Part shown: positions 8,110-18,686 of the stretch, piece after piece | How positions within the stretch are numbered: position 1 is the stretch's first letter | Layout of the letters: every line of letters begins with the position of its first letter | Source of the DNA: SAR86 cluster bacterium | Lineage (GTDB): Bacteria; Pseudomonadota; Gammaproteobacteria; Magnimaribacterales; AG-339-G14 | DNA: 64,000 nucleotides | Assembly (NCBI GenBank): GCA_023703675.1 | Contig: CP097974.1 | Location: 787,288-851,287, forward strand | Direction: 5' to 3' | Notes under the pieces: generated by a model | Databases searched by the model: none | The model's input: only the letters and a program-made list of their open reading frames with translations | Told to the model about the DNA's origin: nothing | Program-made: the position numbers and the translations under genes

Positions 8110-8819
8110 AACCGACCAGAAAGCTTGAGATATTGCTCGACAAGAACTAAATCTTCTTTTTTTGTAACCTTTATATTCATTCGATCAGATAAAATCGGAG
8201 TAATAGTTCCGTCAAAAAAATTTAAAGCCGCACCAACCTCATCAGAAAAAACTTTTTTTTCTTCCTTAGCGTTGTCGATAGCCCTTAAAATATCTTCTAA
8301 AAAAAAGACTTGCGGAGTCGCTGAAAGCCATACTTTTGAACGGTCTAAGGTTTTTGTGATCTTATTTTTATTACCTAAACTCACACTTTCTGGAGGTTGA
8401 TGTGCCAACAACACTCCTTGGCCTTCATCTTTCATTTCTTCTGAGGCGAAATCCATTAATTTCTGCAAATCTTCTTTGATTAAACAAGGCCTAGCAGCAT
8501 CGTGTATAGCTACAAGTGAACCTTTATCCTCTTGTTCCATCAAAAATTCTAACCCTTTAAGAACTGATTCCATTCTAGTATCGCCGCCAATGCATGAAAC
8601 TATTTTTTCATGATTTGATATGGCTAACGAATTCCAAACATCATTTTCTTCCTGAGTAACGACACAGATTTTTTTGCAATTTTCATCTAGCAGAAATGGG
8701 TCTATTGCGTATTCAATTATGGTTTTACTGCCAATTTCTGTGAACTGCTTTGCTAATTTTAATTTGGCCCTTGACCCTATACCTGCTGCTGGAATTAACG
8801 CTAAGTAATCTTCACTCAT
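8106..8819 (-). CDS. ispD: 2-C-methyl-D-erythritol 4-phosphate cytidylyltransferase
   Basis: A 237-residue cytidylyltransferase that makes CDP-methylerythritol in the MEP pathway. The nucleotide-binding N-terminus is LIPAAGIGSRAKLKLAKQF and the conserved HDAARP segment is in the middle. It follows ftsB after 3 bases and overlaps ispF, the standard ftsB-ispD-ispF order. Confidence 0.97.
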   Translation of the reverse strand: MSEDYLALIPAAGIGSRAKLKLAKQFTEIGSKTIIEYAIDPFLLDENCKKICVVTQEENDVWNSLAISNHEKIVSCIGGDTRMESVLKGLEFLMEQEDKGSLVAIHDAARPCLIKEDLQKLMDFASEEMKDEGQGVLLAHQPPESVSLGNKNKITKTLDRSKVWLSATPQVFFLEDILRAIDNAKEEKKVFSDEVGAALNFFDGTITPILSDRMNIKVTKKEDLVLVEQYLKLSGRL

Positions 8820-8822
8820 GAT

Positions 8823-9047
8823 CTAATCGCTTTTATTGTCATTAATGTTTGAGTATTTTTCAAATAGAATTTTATTTTCCTTATTTATTTTCTCATTAGA
8901 ACTTTTTAAGTCCTTTAAATCTTTTTTAAGTTCTCTAATTTCTGAAAAACTGTATTCACCGTAAAAGATATTAATCGTATAGTAAAAAAAAATTATCGTC
9001 ATTGTGATGAATAAAAATAAAAAAAAATTTTTTTTTATAAAAATCAT
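8823..9047 (-). CDS. ftsB: Cell-division protein FtsB
   Basis: A 74-residue bitopic division protein: a short basic N-terminus, one transmembrane segment (about 6-27), then a Lys/Asp/Glu-rich coiled coil. Assignment rests on this architecture and on position between eno and ispD, where FtsB sits in gammaproteobacteria. It is shorter than E. coli FtsB (103 residues). FtsB works in a periplasmic complex with FtsL and FtsQ; FtsL is in the window, FtsQ is not. Confidence 0.85.
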   Translation of the reverse strand: MIFIKKNFFLFLFITMTIIFFYYTINIFYGEYSFSEIRELKKDLKDLKSSNEKINKENKILFEKYSNINDNKSD

Positions 9048-9058
9048 CTAGGAATAAT

Positions 9059-10327
9059 TTATTGTTTTCCTTCAAATTTTAGGTTTTCTAAAGCGTCTAT
9101 ATAAATCAAACGATTGTATTTTGCAGTTCTATCAGATCTAGAAGGCGCACCGGTTTTAATTTGCCCAGATCCAGTGCCTACAGCTAAATCTGCAATGAAG
9201 TTATCTTCAGTCTCACCAGATCGATGAGAAATAACACATTTATAGTTATTTTCTTTAGCCAATTTTATGGTTTCAATGGTTTCGGTTAAAGTTCCTATTT
9301 GATTTATCTTTATTAAAATTGAGTTTCCGGCTTTCAGATCAATTCCTTTCTGAAGAAAGAGTTTATTTGTTACAAAAAGATCATCTCCAACGAGCTGCGT
9401 TTCCTCTCCCAAAACATTTGTTAAATTTATCCAACCATCCCAATCATTTTCATCCAAGGCATCTTCAATTGAAGAAATTGGAAAAGTATTTTGAAGTTCA
9501 GCAAGGTGAGAGATTATCTCTTCTGAAGTATTTTTTTTGCCATTTAAATAATAACTGTCATCTGAAAAAATTTCTGTTGCAGCACAATCAAGGGCAAAGC
9601 TTACTTCTTCTCCAAGTTTATATCCTGACGTCAGCACCGCTTCTGATATTAATTCAAGGGCATCTTTTGAAGAATTAACATTAGGAGCAAACCCACCTTC
9701 ATCGCCAACAGCGGTAGAGAAACCTTTTTTGGCCAATGTTTGTTTTAACTCACTAAAAATCTCAACACCACAAATTAAACTTTGTTTAAAAGAATTAAAC
9801 CCATGAGGTTGAATCATAAATTCTTGAAAATCTAAACCGTTATTAGCGTGCATTCCGCCATTTAAAATATTCATCATTGGAAGTGGAGCTTTGATCTCAG
9901 TTTTAACACCTAATGATCTTGAGATTTCAAAAATATATAAATACAAAGGTTTTTTTTGTTGTGATGCAGATGCCTTACAAGCCGCTAAAGAAAGAGAAAG
10001 TAAAATGTTAGCTCCAAAGTTTTCTTTATTGTCTGAACCATCTAACTCTAATAGTTTGTAATCAAACTCTGCTTGATCTTTTAAATCGATATTTATTAAT
10101 TCTGGAAATAAATTTTCCTTTGCATTTTGAATTGTAGTTTCTACTCCCTTGCCTTCAAAACTGCTTCCACCATCTCTTTTTTCAATTGCTTCTCTTGATC
10201 CTGTGGAAGCTCCAGAAGGTACGTACCCAAATTCAAGAGTTCCGTCCTCTAACTCAATTGAAGTCATTACCGTTGGTGTGCCTCTAGAATCAAGAATTTC
10301 AAAAGAATCAATATTTCTAATTTTCAT
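9059..10327 (-). CDS. eno: Enolase
   Basis: A 422-residue enolase converting 2-phosphoglycerate to phosphoenolpyruvate. Conserved segments include SGASTGSREAIEKRD near the N-terminus, GDEGGFAPN in the middle and SHRSGETED around the C-terminal active-site loop. It is preceded by kdsA after 1 base and followed by ftsB; phosphoenolpyruvate is a substrate of both KdsA and MurA encoded in this window. Confidence 0.98.
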   Translation of the reverse strand: MKIRNIDSFEILDSRGTPTVMTSIELEDGTLEFGYVPSGASTGSREAIEKRDGGSSFEGKGVETTIQNAKENLFPELINIDLKDQAEFDYKLLELDGSDNKENFGANILLSLSLAACKASASQQKKPLYLYIFEISRSLGVKTEIKAPLPMMNILNGGMHANNGLDFQEFMIQPHGFNSFKQSLICGVEIFSELKQTLAKKGFSTAVGDEGGFAPNVNSSKDALELISEAVLTSGYKLGEEVSFALDCAATEIFSDDSYYLNGKKNTSEEIISHLAELQNTFPISSIEDALDENDWDGWINLTNVLGEETQLVGDDLFVTNKLFLQKGIDLKAGNSILIKINQIGTLTETIETIKLAKENNYKCVISHRSGETEDNFIADLAVGTGSGQIKTGAPSRSDRTAKYNRLIYIDALENLKFEGKQ

Positions 10328-10328
10328 T

Positions 10329-12763
<2,435 letters not shown>

Positions 12764-12787
12764 TTAAACTTAAGATGGAACATCAGG

Positions 12788-12805
12788 TTAGCAAAAAAAT
12801 GCTAA
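12788..12805. repeat. Short inverted repeat between pyrG and the diiron gene
   Basis: TTAGCA and TGCTAA flank a six-base A tract. It lies just downstream of the diiron-protein stop on the minus strand. There the loop, not the tail, is the T run, so it is a weak terminator candidate at best. Confidence 0.3.
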
Positions 12806-12824
12806 TGCTTCAATGTAAATATTT

Positions 12825-13913
12825 TTAGGCTGTTTCTGATAAATCTAAGGGTTGTTTCAAAGAAGCCCAATCTATGTCTCCGTCAGTGGGCCAACTTTCA
12901 TAATCTAAAACTCCTAATTCATCGTATAAAGGTCTCACCTTATCAGTGATCAAACCAATTCTAGATAAATTCGGAACCACTCTAGTGAATAAAAGATGCT
13001 GAAAGTTATTTGTAACATCGGTTTTTGATTGAAATTCTAAAGATTCTTCTACATTCCAGCCAAATTTTTCATAAACTTCAGCTGAAAGGAGTCTCCCTCT
13101 CATAACTACACAAGCTTCGTAAGCAAACATAGCTCTTTCTTCAAGTTCATCTTTCGAAAGGTTTTTTAGATACTCTTCCAAGTAATTAACTCCAAAAGTA
13201 ACATGTCGAGCCTCGTCACGAATAATTAAATAAAGCATGTCTCTAAAGACAGGGTCATTTGATGTTTGCTTAGCCAAATTGAAGGCCGCTAATGCAAGAC
13301 CTTCTATAATAATTTGCATTCCGATAAATTTTAAATCCCATCTCGGGTCAGTAAGTATTTTATCAAGCAAGGATTTTAAACCTGTTCCAACTGGATACAT
13401 TAATTTTTGGCGAGTTTGAAGATATTTATTAAAAGCCTCAACGTGTCTTGCCTCGTCAAAAGTTTGAGAGGCTGCATAAAGTTTCGCATTAAAAGTTGGT
13501 GCACAAGATACCAATTGAGAAGCAACTAATAACGCACCTTGCTCACCATGAAGGAATTGACTTAAAGACCATGAGGCTCTGTGTCTCAAAAATTCAAATT
13601 TTTCGTTATTTGATAGTTTTTGATAGGGTTCGTATGCATCCCAAAAAATTTCCGGTGGGGTTTCTTCTCTTTCAGGCAAAGGACGATCCCAATCTATATC
13701 TTTTTCAACATTCCAATTTAATTCTTTGCCTAATTCGTAAAGCTTTTTTATTCTATTGTCTTGAACCGTGTAATCCCAATTGTAAGCTCCAGTTAAAGGC
13801 GTATTGAATATTTCGGCTACATCAGTAACTTCTTGCTCTGAGAGGTCTAATTCATTTTCAACAGGAAATTCTTTGAGCTTCCTAGGTGTTTCGTCTAAAT
13901 AATCAATTTTCAT
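12825..13913 (-). CDS. Ferritin-like diiron protein with two E-X28-DEARH motifs
   Basis: A 362-residue protein, not membrane-bound, with a clear four-helix diiron site: Glu124 and DEARH at 153-157, then Glu204 and DEARH at 233-237. Both halves have exactly 28 residues between Glu and DE. This repeated motif occurs in ribonucleotide-reductase R2-like proteins and in AurF-type N-oxygenases. A redox or oxygenase activity on a small molecule is likely, but the substrate is unknown. The flanks (residues 1-110 and 260-362) resemble nothing I can name. It stands alone between alr and pyrG, 69 and 64 bases from its neighbours. Confidence 0.75.
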   Translation of the reverse strand: MKIDYLDETPRKLKEFPVENELDLSEQEVTDVAEIFNTPLTGAYNWDYTVQDNRIKKLYELGKELNWNVEKDIDWDRPLPEREETPPEIFWDAYEPYQKLSNNEKFEFLRHRASWSLSQFLHGEQGALLVASQLVSCAPTFNAKLYAASQTFDEARHVEAFNKYLQTRQKLMYPVGTGLKSLLDKILTDPRWDLKFIGMQIIIEGLALAAFNLAKQTSNDPVFRDMLYLIIRDEARHVTFGVNYLEEYLKNLSKDELEERAMFAYEACVVMRGRLLSAEVYEKFGWNVEESLEFQSKTDVTNNFQHLLFTRVVPNLSRIGLITDKVRPLYDELGVLDYESWPTDGDIDWASLKQPLDLSETA

Positions 13914-13982
13914 AGGATAATTATCTGCTATTTAGTTGTTAAATGTAAACTTTTTGAAGCTTTATAATTTTTATAGATATCC

Positions 13983-15077
13983 TTATTTTTCTATGTACTT
14001 ACGCTTTACTCTTTTTGAAACTGAGGTCATCAATTCGTAAGAAATGGTGTTAGAAAATTTTGCAACTTTATCAATTTTCAAGTTTGATCCCCATAAAATT
14101 ACTTCCGAATTGAAATTTGCTTGAACACATCGACTTAGATCCACCGCGGTGAGATCCATGGATACTCTACCGATAACTTTAGCTTTTTTATTATCAACTA
14201 AAACATATGCAGAATTTCCCATACCAGTAGGATACCCGTCGGCATAGCCGATAGGTAAAATACCAACTTTTGTATCTTTTTTTGCTCTCCATGTGCCTTC
14301 ATAACCTACTAGCTCTCCTTTTTGCACTTTCTTAATAGATATGAACTTTGATTTTAAAGTCATTACTTGCTCAAGATCTAAACTAGACTTTCCTGAATCT
14401 TCTTGACATCCAAAAATACTTATTCCCGGTCTGGAAATACCCATATGAGAATTTTTAAAATTTATTAGGCCTCCAGAATTACAAAGACTCGATATCAAAT
14501 TAGGCTTAATTTTTCTTAACTTAGATTCGTATTTTTTAAATAGCTTAATCTGATCATTTGATTGCTTTTTAGCTTTTGTATTTGCAGAGGCTGAAGAAAA
14601 ATGACTCATCAAAACAATTTTTTTCTTAGAAGAATTAATTTTTGTAAAAGCTTTTAAGATTTCATTTCCCTTAAAGCCCAGTCTATTCATACCGGTGTCA
14701 ATTTTTAGCCAGATTTTGTTATTTCCTGACAAGTCTGAAGATTTTATTTCCTCTAAAAAAGAAATTTGCCTATTAGAGTGAATGACATAGTCGATATTCA
14801 ATTTTTCAAGATTTTTTAGTTCTTCTAAATTATAAGGTCCTTCCATGCAGACGACACTTTTGCTGGTCAATCTTCTTAGCTCTATTGATTCTTCAAAAGT
14901 CGCTACACAATAACCTGATATATAAGCATTAATAGTTTCAATTACTCTCTTCAATCCATGTCCGTAAGCGTTTGCTTTAACAACAGGATAAATTTTCGAT
15001 CGAGTAATTTTTTTTAGTTTTTTTACATTTTTTTTTAAAGCTAAAAGATTTATCTCAGCTACGGTAGGTCTGCTCAA
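13983..15077 (-). CDS. alr: Alanine racemase
   Basis: A 364-residue PLP enzyme making D-alanine for peptidoglycan. The cofactor lysine is Lys34 in VVKANAYGHG, and the C-terminal domain carries the conserved YADGYP and GRVSMD segments. It overlaps dnaB by 4 bases, the common dnaB-alr arrangement. Because the whole dcw run including ddl lies just upstream on the same strand, D-Ala supply and D-Ala-D-Ala ligation are encoded in one co-directional block. Confidence 0.97.
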   Translation of the reverse strand: MSRPTVAEINLLALKKNVKKLKKITRSKIYPVVKANAYGHGLKRVIETINAYISGYCVATFEESIELRRLTSKSVVCMEGPYNLEELKNLEKLNIDYVIHSNRQISFLEEIKSSDLSGNNKIWLKIDTGMNRLGFKGNEILKAFTKINSSKKKIVLMSHFSSASANTKAKKQSNDQIKLFKKYESKLRKIKPNLISSLCNSGGLINFKNSHMGISRPGISIFGCQEDSGKSSLDLEQVMTLKSKFISIKKVQKGELVGYEGTWRAKKDTKVGILPIGYADGYPTGMGNSAYVLVDNKKAKVIGRVSMDLTAVDLSRCVQANFNSEVILWGSNLKIDKVAKFSNTISYELMTSVSKRVKRKYIEK

Positions 15078-16474
15078 TTTTTGTTACTAAATGCTGGATT
15101 GTCATACGCCGGGTCATTTGGAGCGAGATTTTCAAATGAAGTATATCTTGCAGCCCAATGCAAAAGGCTTTCTCCAGTTTCACCATTTCTGTGTTTAGCG
15201 ACTATAATTCTTGCAATTCCTTTATTTTCTGGAGTTGGCTCATGGAATTCTGGTCTGAAAGGAAAAATCACCAGATCAGCATCTTGCTCCAATGCTCCAG
15301 AATCTCTCATGTCAGCTAAAATTGGTACTTTATTAGTTCTTGTTTCAGAAGCTCTATTTAATTGAGAAAGAGCTATGACAGGAATGTCCAGTTCCTTTGC
15401 TAAAGCCTTAGTTGCTCTAGAAATTTCGCTGATTTCATTTACTCTGCTTGGGTTGCTTTGATCTGCTTTCATCAATTGAAGATAATCTATTACGATTAAA
15501 CCAAGTTCGGGTTGTTCTCTTTTTAATTTTCTTGATCTAGAAAGAATTTCTGAGGGACTTAAAGCAGAAGTATCATCTATAAAAAAGTTACTTTTTTCTA
15601 TAAGTTCAACAGCCTTTCCTATTTTCTCAAAATCTGAATCGGTTAGCTCTTTTGCTTGAAATATTCTCTTAAGCTCTACTTTAGACAAAATTGAAATAAT
15701 TCGGTACATAACAGATCTTGAAGACATTTCTAGGCTGTAAAAAACTGAGGGAATATTATTTTCAATAAAACTTGCTGCAATACTTAATCCAAATGCAGTT
15801 TTCCCCATACTCGGTCTTCCGGCAACCAAAATTAAGTCACCATTTTGTAATCCCAAAGTCATTTTATCTAAATCTCTAAACCCTGTTGAATGACCAATTA
15901 AGGGAGTAGTCGAATTAAGATTTTCCTCTATATTGTCATAGACAGGTTTAATTAGATCTTTAGCCAACACAGGTCCTTTTTTTCTCTCAATTGAATCTCT
16001 GAGATTTATTAATTTATTTTCTGCTTCACTGAAGGCGCCCTCAATTTCAAAAGAATCTGATTCTTTCGCAATACTAGAAATATCTGAGGCTGTGGAAATA
16101 AGCTTCCTTAAACTTGAAGTTTGTTTAACAATGTCGGTGTAACTAAGAAAATTTGCTGTTCCGGGAGTATCGGATGCAAGCTTTTTAATATACTCGTTTT
16201 GGTTAAAATTAGATAAAGATGAAATATCTGGATCGTTAGTGAGAGATTCTATAAGAGTTACAGTGTCTACCTCGTTGCCATGATCTCTTAAACGTCTTAT
16301 AGATCTGTAGATGAGCTTATGCTCTACAAGCATAAAATCGTCTTCTTCTACCTCAACAGAGACTGTATCCCATAATTCAGGCTCTAATAACAAACCTCCT
16401 AAAACAGCTTTTTCTGCTTCAATTGAGGAGGGTTGATCAAATTCTTTTTTCATAAATCGGTCTGATATTTTCAC
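15074..16474 (-). CDS. dnaB: Replicative DNA helicase DnaB
   Basis: A 466-residue hexameric 5'-3' helicase that unwinds DNA at the replication fork. An N-terminal helical domain (about 15-115) leads through a linker to the RecA-like motor, with Walker A GRPSMGKT at 219-226 and VIDYLQLM as Walker B. No intein is present. It follows rplI after 33 bases and overlaps alr. Confidence 0.98.
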   Translation of the reverse strand: MKISDRFMKKEFDQPSSIEAEKAVLGGLLLEPELWDTVSVEVEEDDFMLVEHKLIYRSIRRLRDHGNEVDTVTLIESLTNDPDISSLSNFNQNEYIKKLASDTPGTANFLSYTDIVKQTSSLRKLISTASDISSIAKESDSFEIEGAFSEAENKLINLRDSIERKKGPVLAKDLIKPVYDNIEENLNSTTPLIGHSTGFRDLDKMTLGLQNGDLILVAGRPSMGKTAFGLSIAASFIENNIPSVFYSLEMSSRSVMYRIISILSKVELKRIFQAKELTDSDFEKIGKAVELIEKSNFFIDDTSALSPSEILSRSRKLKREQPELGLIVIDYLQLMKADQSNPSRVNEISEISRATKALAKELDIPVIALSQLNRASETRTNKVPILADMRDSGALEQDADLVIFPFRPEFHEPTPENKGIARIIVAKHRNGETGESLLHWAARYTSFENLAPNDPAYDNPAFSNKN

Positions 16475-16507
16475 ATCTAAGACCGCTTAAGACAAATGTG
16501 AATTAGA

Positions 16508-16954
16508 TTATTCTGGTTTTAGGACTATCTTTATTTCTGAGATAACTTCAGGGTGTAATTCCACATTCAAATCGAATTCGCCAAGTTCCTTTAAAACTCC
16601 TTCAGGTAATCTTATAAACTGTCTATCTATTTCAAAACCAGATTCCATTAATTTATCCGAAATTTCTTTTGTTCCGATTGATCCGTACATTGTTTCTTCT
16701 TCAGTAACTGCAACATTGATCTCAAAAGACAATCCATTCAACTTATTATTCAATTCTTTCGCAGTTTCAATTTTTTTATTCTCTGCTTCAATTAGTTCTG
16801 CCTTATCTGCCTCATAAACCTTCATATTTTCTTCAGTTGCTGGAATGGCTTTGCCTGTGGGCATCAAAAAGTTTCTTCCATATCCTGATTTTACATTTAC
16901 AAGGTCGCCAGGAGACCCCAAGCCAGTTATAGATTCTTTTAATATTACCTTCAT
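16508..16954 (-). CDS. rplI: 50S ribosomal protein L9
   Basis: A 148-residue bL9 with the conserved N-terminal domain (MKVILKESITGLGSPGDLVNVKSGYGRNFL), a central helix and a C-terminal rRNA-binding domain. Length and domains match E. coli L9. It follows rpsR with 2 bases between. Confidence 0.98.
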   Translation of the reverse strand: MKVILKESITGLGSPGDLVNVKSGYGRNFLMPTGKAIPATEENMKVYEADKAELIEAENKKIETAKELNNKLNGLSFEINVAVTEEETMYGSIGTKEISDKLMESGFEIDRQFIRLPEGVLKELGEFDLNVELHPEVISEIKIVLKPE

Positions 16955-16956
16955 TT

Positions 16957-17226
16957 TTAACTTCTATGACTATCAGTATATGGTAACAAAGCAAGTTGCC
17001 TGGCTCTTTTAATGGCCTTCGTAAGTTGCCTTTGATATTTTGCACTCGTTCCAGTCATCCTTGCCGGTGAAATTTTACCCATTTCATTAATAAATTTTGA
17101 TAAAAGCTCTATGTCTTTGTAATCAATTTCTTCAACATTAGCAGCAGTAAATTGACAAGTTCTTTTAGTTTTAATTAAAGACTCTTGATTTTGATTATTT
17201 TTTCTTTTGTCAGTTTTTTTTCGCAT
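16957..17226 (-). CDS. rpsR: 30S ribosomal protein S18
   Basis: An 89-residue bS18 with a Lys/Asn-rich N-terminus, the core [19 protein letters not shown], and the conserved C-terminal [11 protein letters not shown]. It partners with S6, encoded just upstream. priB, which lies between rpsF and rpsR in enterobacteria, is absent. Confidence 0.97.
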   Translation of the reverse strand: MRKKTDKRKNNQNQESLIKTKRTCQFTAANVEEIDYKDIELLSKFINEMGKISPARMTGTSAKYQRQLTKAIKRARQLALLPYTDSHRS

Positions 17227-17228
17227 AT

Positions 17229-17696
17229 TTACTCGTTATCTGATTTTTGTTCTTCTTCTTTTGGAGAGTTTTCAGGAATAGTATCAATTGACTTATCAAT
17301 CTCAGGCTTGTTTTTTGCAGATTTATCAGTGTCTATTTTAGAGTCTATTTCTGAAGCATCCTCATATTTTTTTTGATTTTTTGTCTGAGACAGAAGAATT
17401 GAAGGCTCTGTTTCAGCCCTGTTTTTCTTAACTAAAGAAGATCTCATAATGGATTCATCAAATTTAAATAATGACTCTATTTCTTTTAGATTTTTAGGAT
17501 CGCACTCGAAATTCAATAAAAAATAATGACCAGTATTTTTATCATTAATTGGATAAGCGAGAGTTCTCAAGCCAATATCTTCTGATCTATGAGAAATACC
17601 GTTAATAGACTTTATTTTTTCTAGACATTTTTCAAAAAGCTTAGACTCTTTATCTAATTGTGGATCCACAACAAAAACGATTTCGTAATGATTCAT
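17229..17696 (-). CDS. rpsF: 30S ribosomal protein S6 with a long acidic tail
   Basis: A 155-residue bS6. The first ~100 residues form the S6 fold ([12 protein letters not shown], then [24 protein letters not shown]). After about residue 100 comes a low-complexity tail rich in Asp, Glu, Ser and Lys ending [10 protein letters not shown]. coli S6 also has an acidic tail that RimK extends with glutamates, but this one is longer. A good AAGGAG Shine-Dalgarno precedes the ATG. It is the first gene after ddl, 60 bases downstream. Confidence 0.96.
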   Translation of the reverse strand: MNHYEIVFVVDPQLDKESKLFEKCLEKIKSINGISHRSEDIGLRTLAYPINDKNTGHYFLLNFECDPKNLKEIESLFKFDESIMRSSLVKKNRAETEPSILLSQTKNQKKYEDASEIDSKIDTDKSAKNKPEIDKSIDTIPENSPKEEEQKSDNE

Positions 17697-17756
17697 ATTT
17701 TTTTAGTCTCCTTATGGGTTTGAATCCTTATGTAGACTCAAGAAAACTCAGCAATT

Positions 17757-18686
17757 CTACATTTTGATATCTTTCTTATCAAGAGAGGATTGAACAATTT
17801 TCATTACCAATTGATTAAATTCAACTCCTGCAAATGAAGCAGCTTTAGGGACTAAACTTGAGTCGGTCATACCAGGCACGGTATTCAATTCGAGAAAGTA
17901 AAATCCTTTTCCATCATCAATTAAATCTATTCTTGACCAACCTGTGCATCCAAAATCTTTGTTTATTGTCTTCGAATATTCAATAAGTTCTTTTTCCCTT
18001 GATGGTTCAAAAATAGCTTTTTCATAGGAAGTATTTTTAGAATTATATTTTGAATTAAAATCATAAAATCCATCATCAGGAATTATTTCCACTGCAGGGA
18101 AAATATCTTCTCCAACCATAGCTACAGTGATTTCCTTTCCCTCAATAAATTCTTCTATCATGAACTGGCCATATTTTTTTGCTTCTCTAATGCCCTCTTC
18201 AATCTGCTGAGTATCATTTTCTACAATTGAAACACCAATACTAGAGCCTTCTTTAGTTGGTTTGATAACGATTTTCTTAGTTTTTTTATCTTGACCGATT
18301 AAAATTTTTTTTGAATCGTCCCAATCATATTGCTTAGGGGTTAAGATTTCTTTTGAAAGATATTTTTTTGAACTATTTTTGTCGAATGTTTTTTCACATG
18401 CGGAGGAATTACTTCCAGAATAATTTAGGCATATTTCTTCAAAAAAATTTTGAAGCTCCCCGTCTTCTCCCCCGGCTCCATGAATGAGAATAAAAACAAA
18501 ATCTAAACCTTTATAAGTTGATTTAGAAAATAGTTGAGTTTTATCATGTATTTCAATTAATTTAGACTTAAGTCCTTCGTTAAAAAAAGCTTCGTTGACA
18601 GCTTTTGCACTTTTTAAAGAAATATTTTTTTCGTTAGAATATCCTCCTCCTAATACTCCGAATTTTATTTTTTCAATTTTCTCCAT
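17757..18686 (-). CDS. ddl: D-alanine--D-alanine ligase
   Basis: A 309-residue ATP-grasp enzyme joining two D-alanines for the peptidoglycan stem peptide. The N-terminus has FGVLGGGYSNEKNISLKSA, the middle KPTKEGSSIGVS, and the end ELNTVPGMTDSSLVPKAA. It follows murC directly (adjacent bases). In the canonical cluster ftsQ-ftsA-ftsZ come next; here rpsF does. Confidence 0.97.
   Translation of the reverse strand: MEKIEKIKFGVLGGGYSNEKNISLKSAKAVNEAFFNEGLKSKLIEIHDKTQLFSKSTYKGLDFVFILIHGAGGEDGELQNFFEEICLNYSGSNSSACEKTFDKNSSKKYLSKEILTPKQYDWDDSKKILIGQDKKTKKIVIKPTKEGSSIGVSIVENDTQQIEEGIREAKKYGQFMIEEFIEGKEITVAMVGEDIFPAVEIIPDDGFYDFNSKYNSKNTSYEKAIFEPSREKELIEYSKTINKDFGCTGWSRIDLIDDGKGFYFLELNTVPGMTDSSLVPKAASFAGVEFNQLVMKIVQSSLDKKDIKM

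Noticed and set aside
8071-8400. Plus-strand 109-residue ORF
   Set aside because: It lies wholly opposite ispD and ispF and shows no domain or ribosome-binding site; same reasoning applies to the other antisense frames, such as 34541-34915 and 42526-42855.
12788-12805. Intrinsic terminator after the diiron gene
   Set aside because: The T run is in the loop and not after the stem, so it lacks the normal terminator form; kept only as an inverted repeat.
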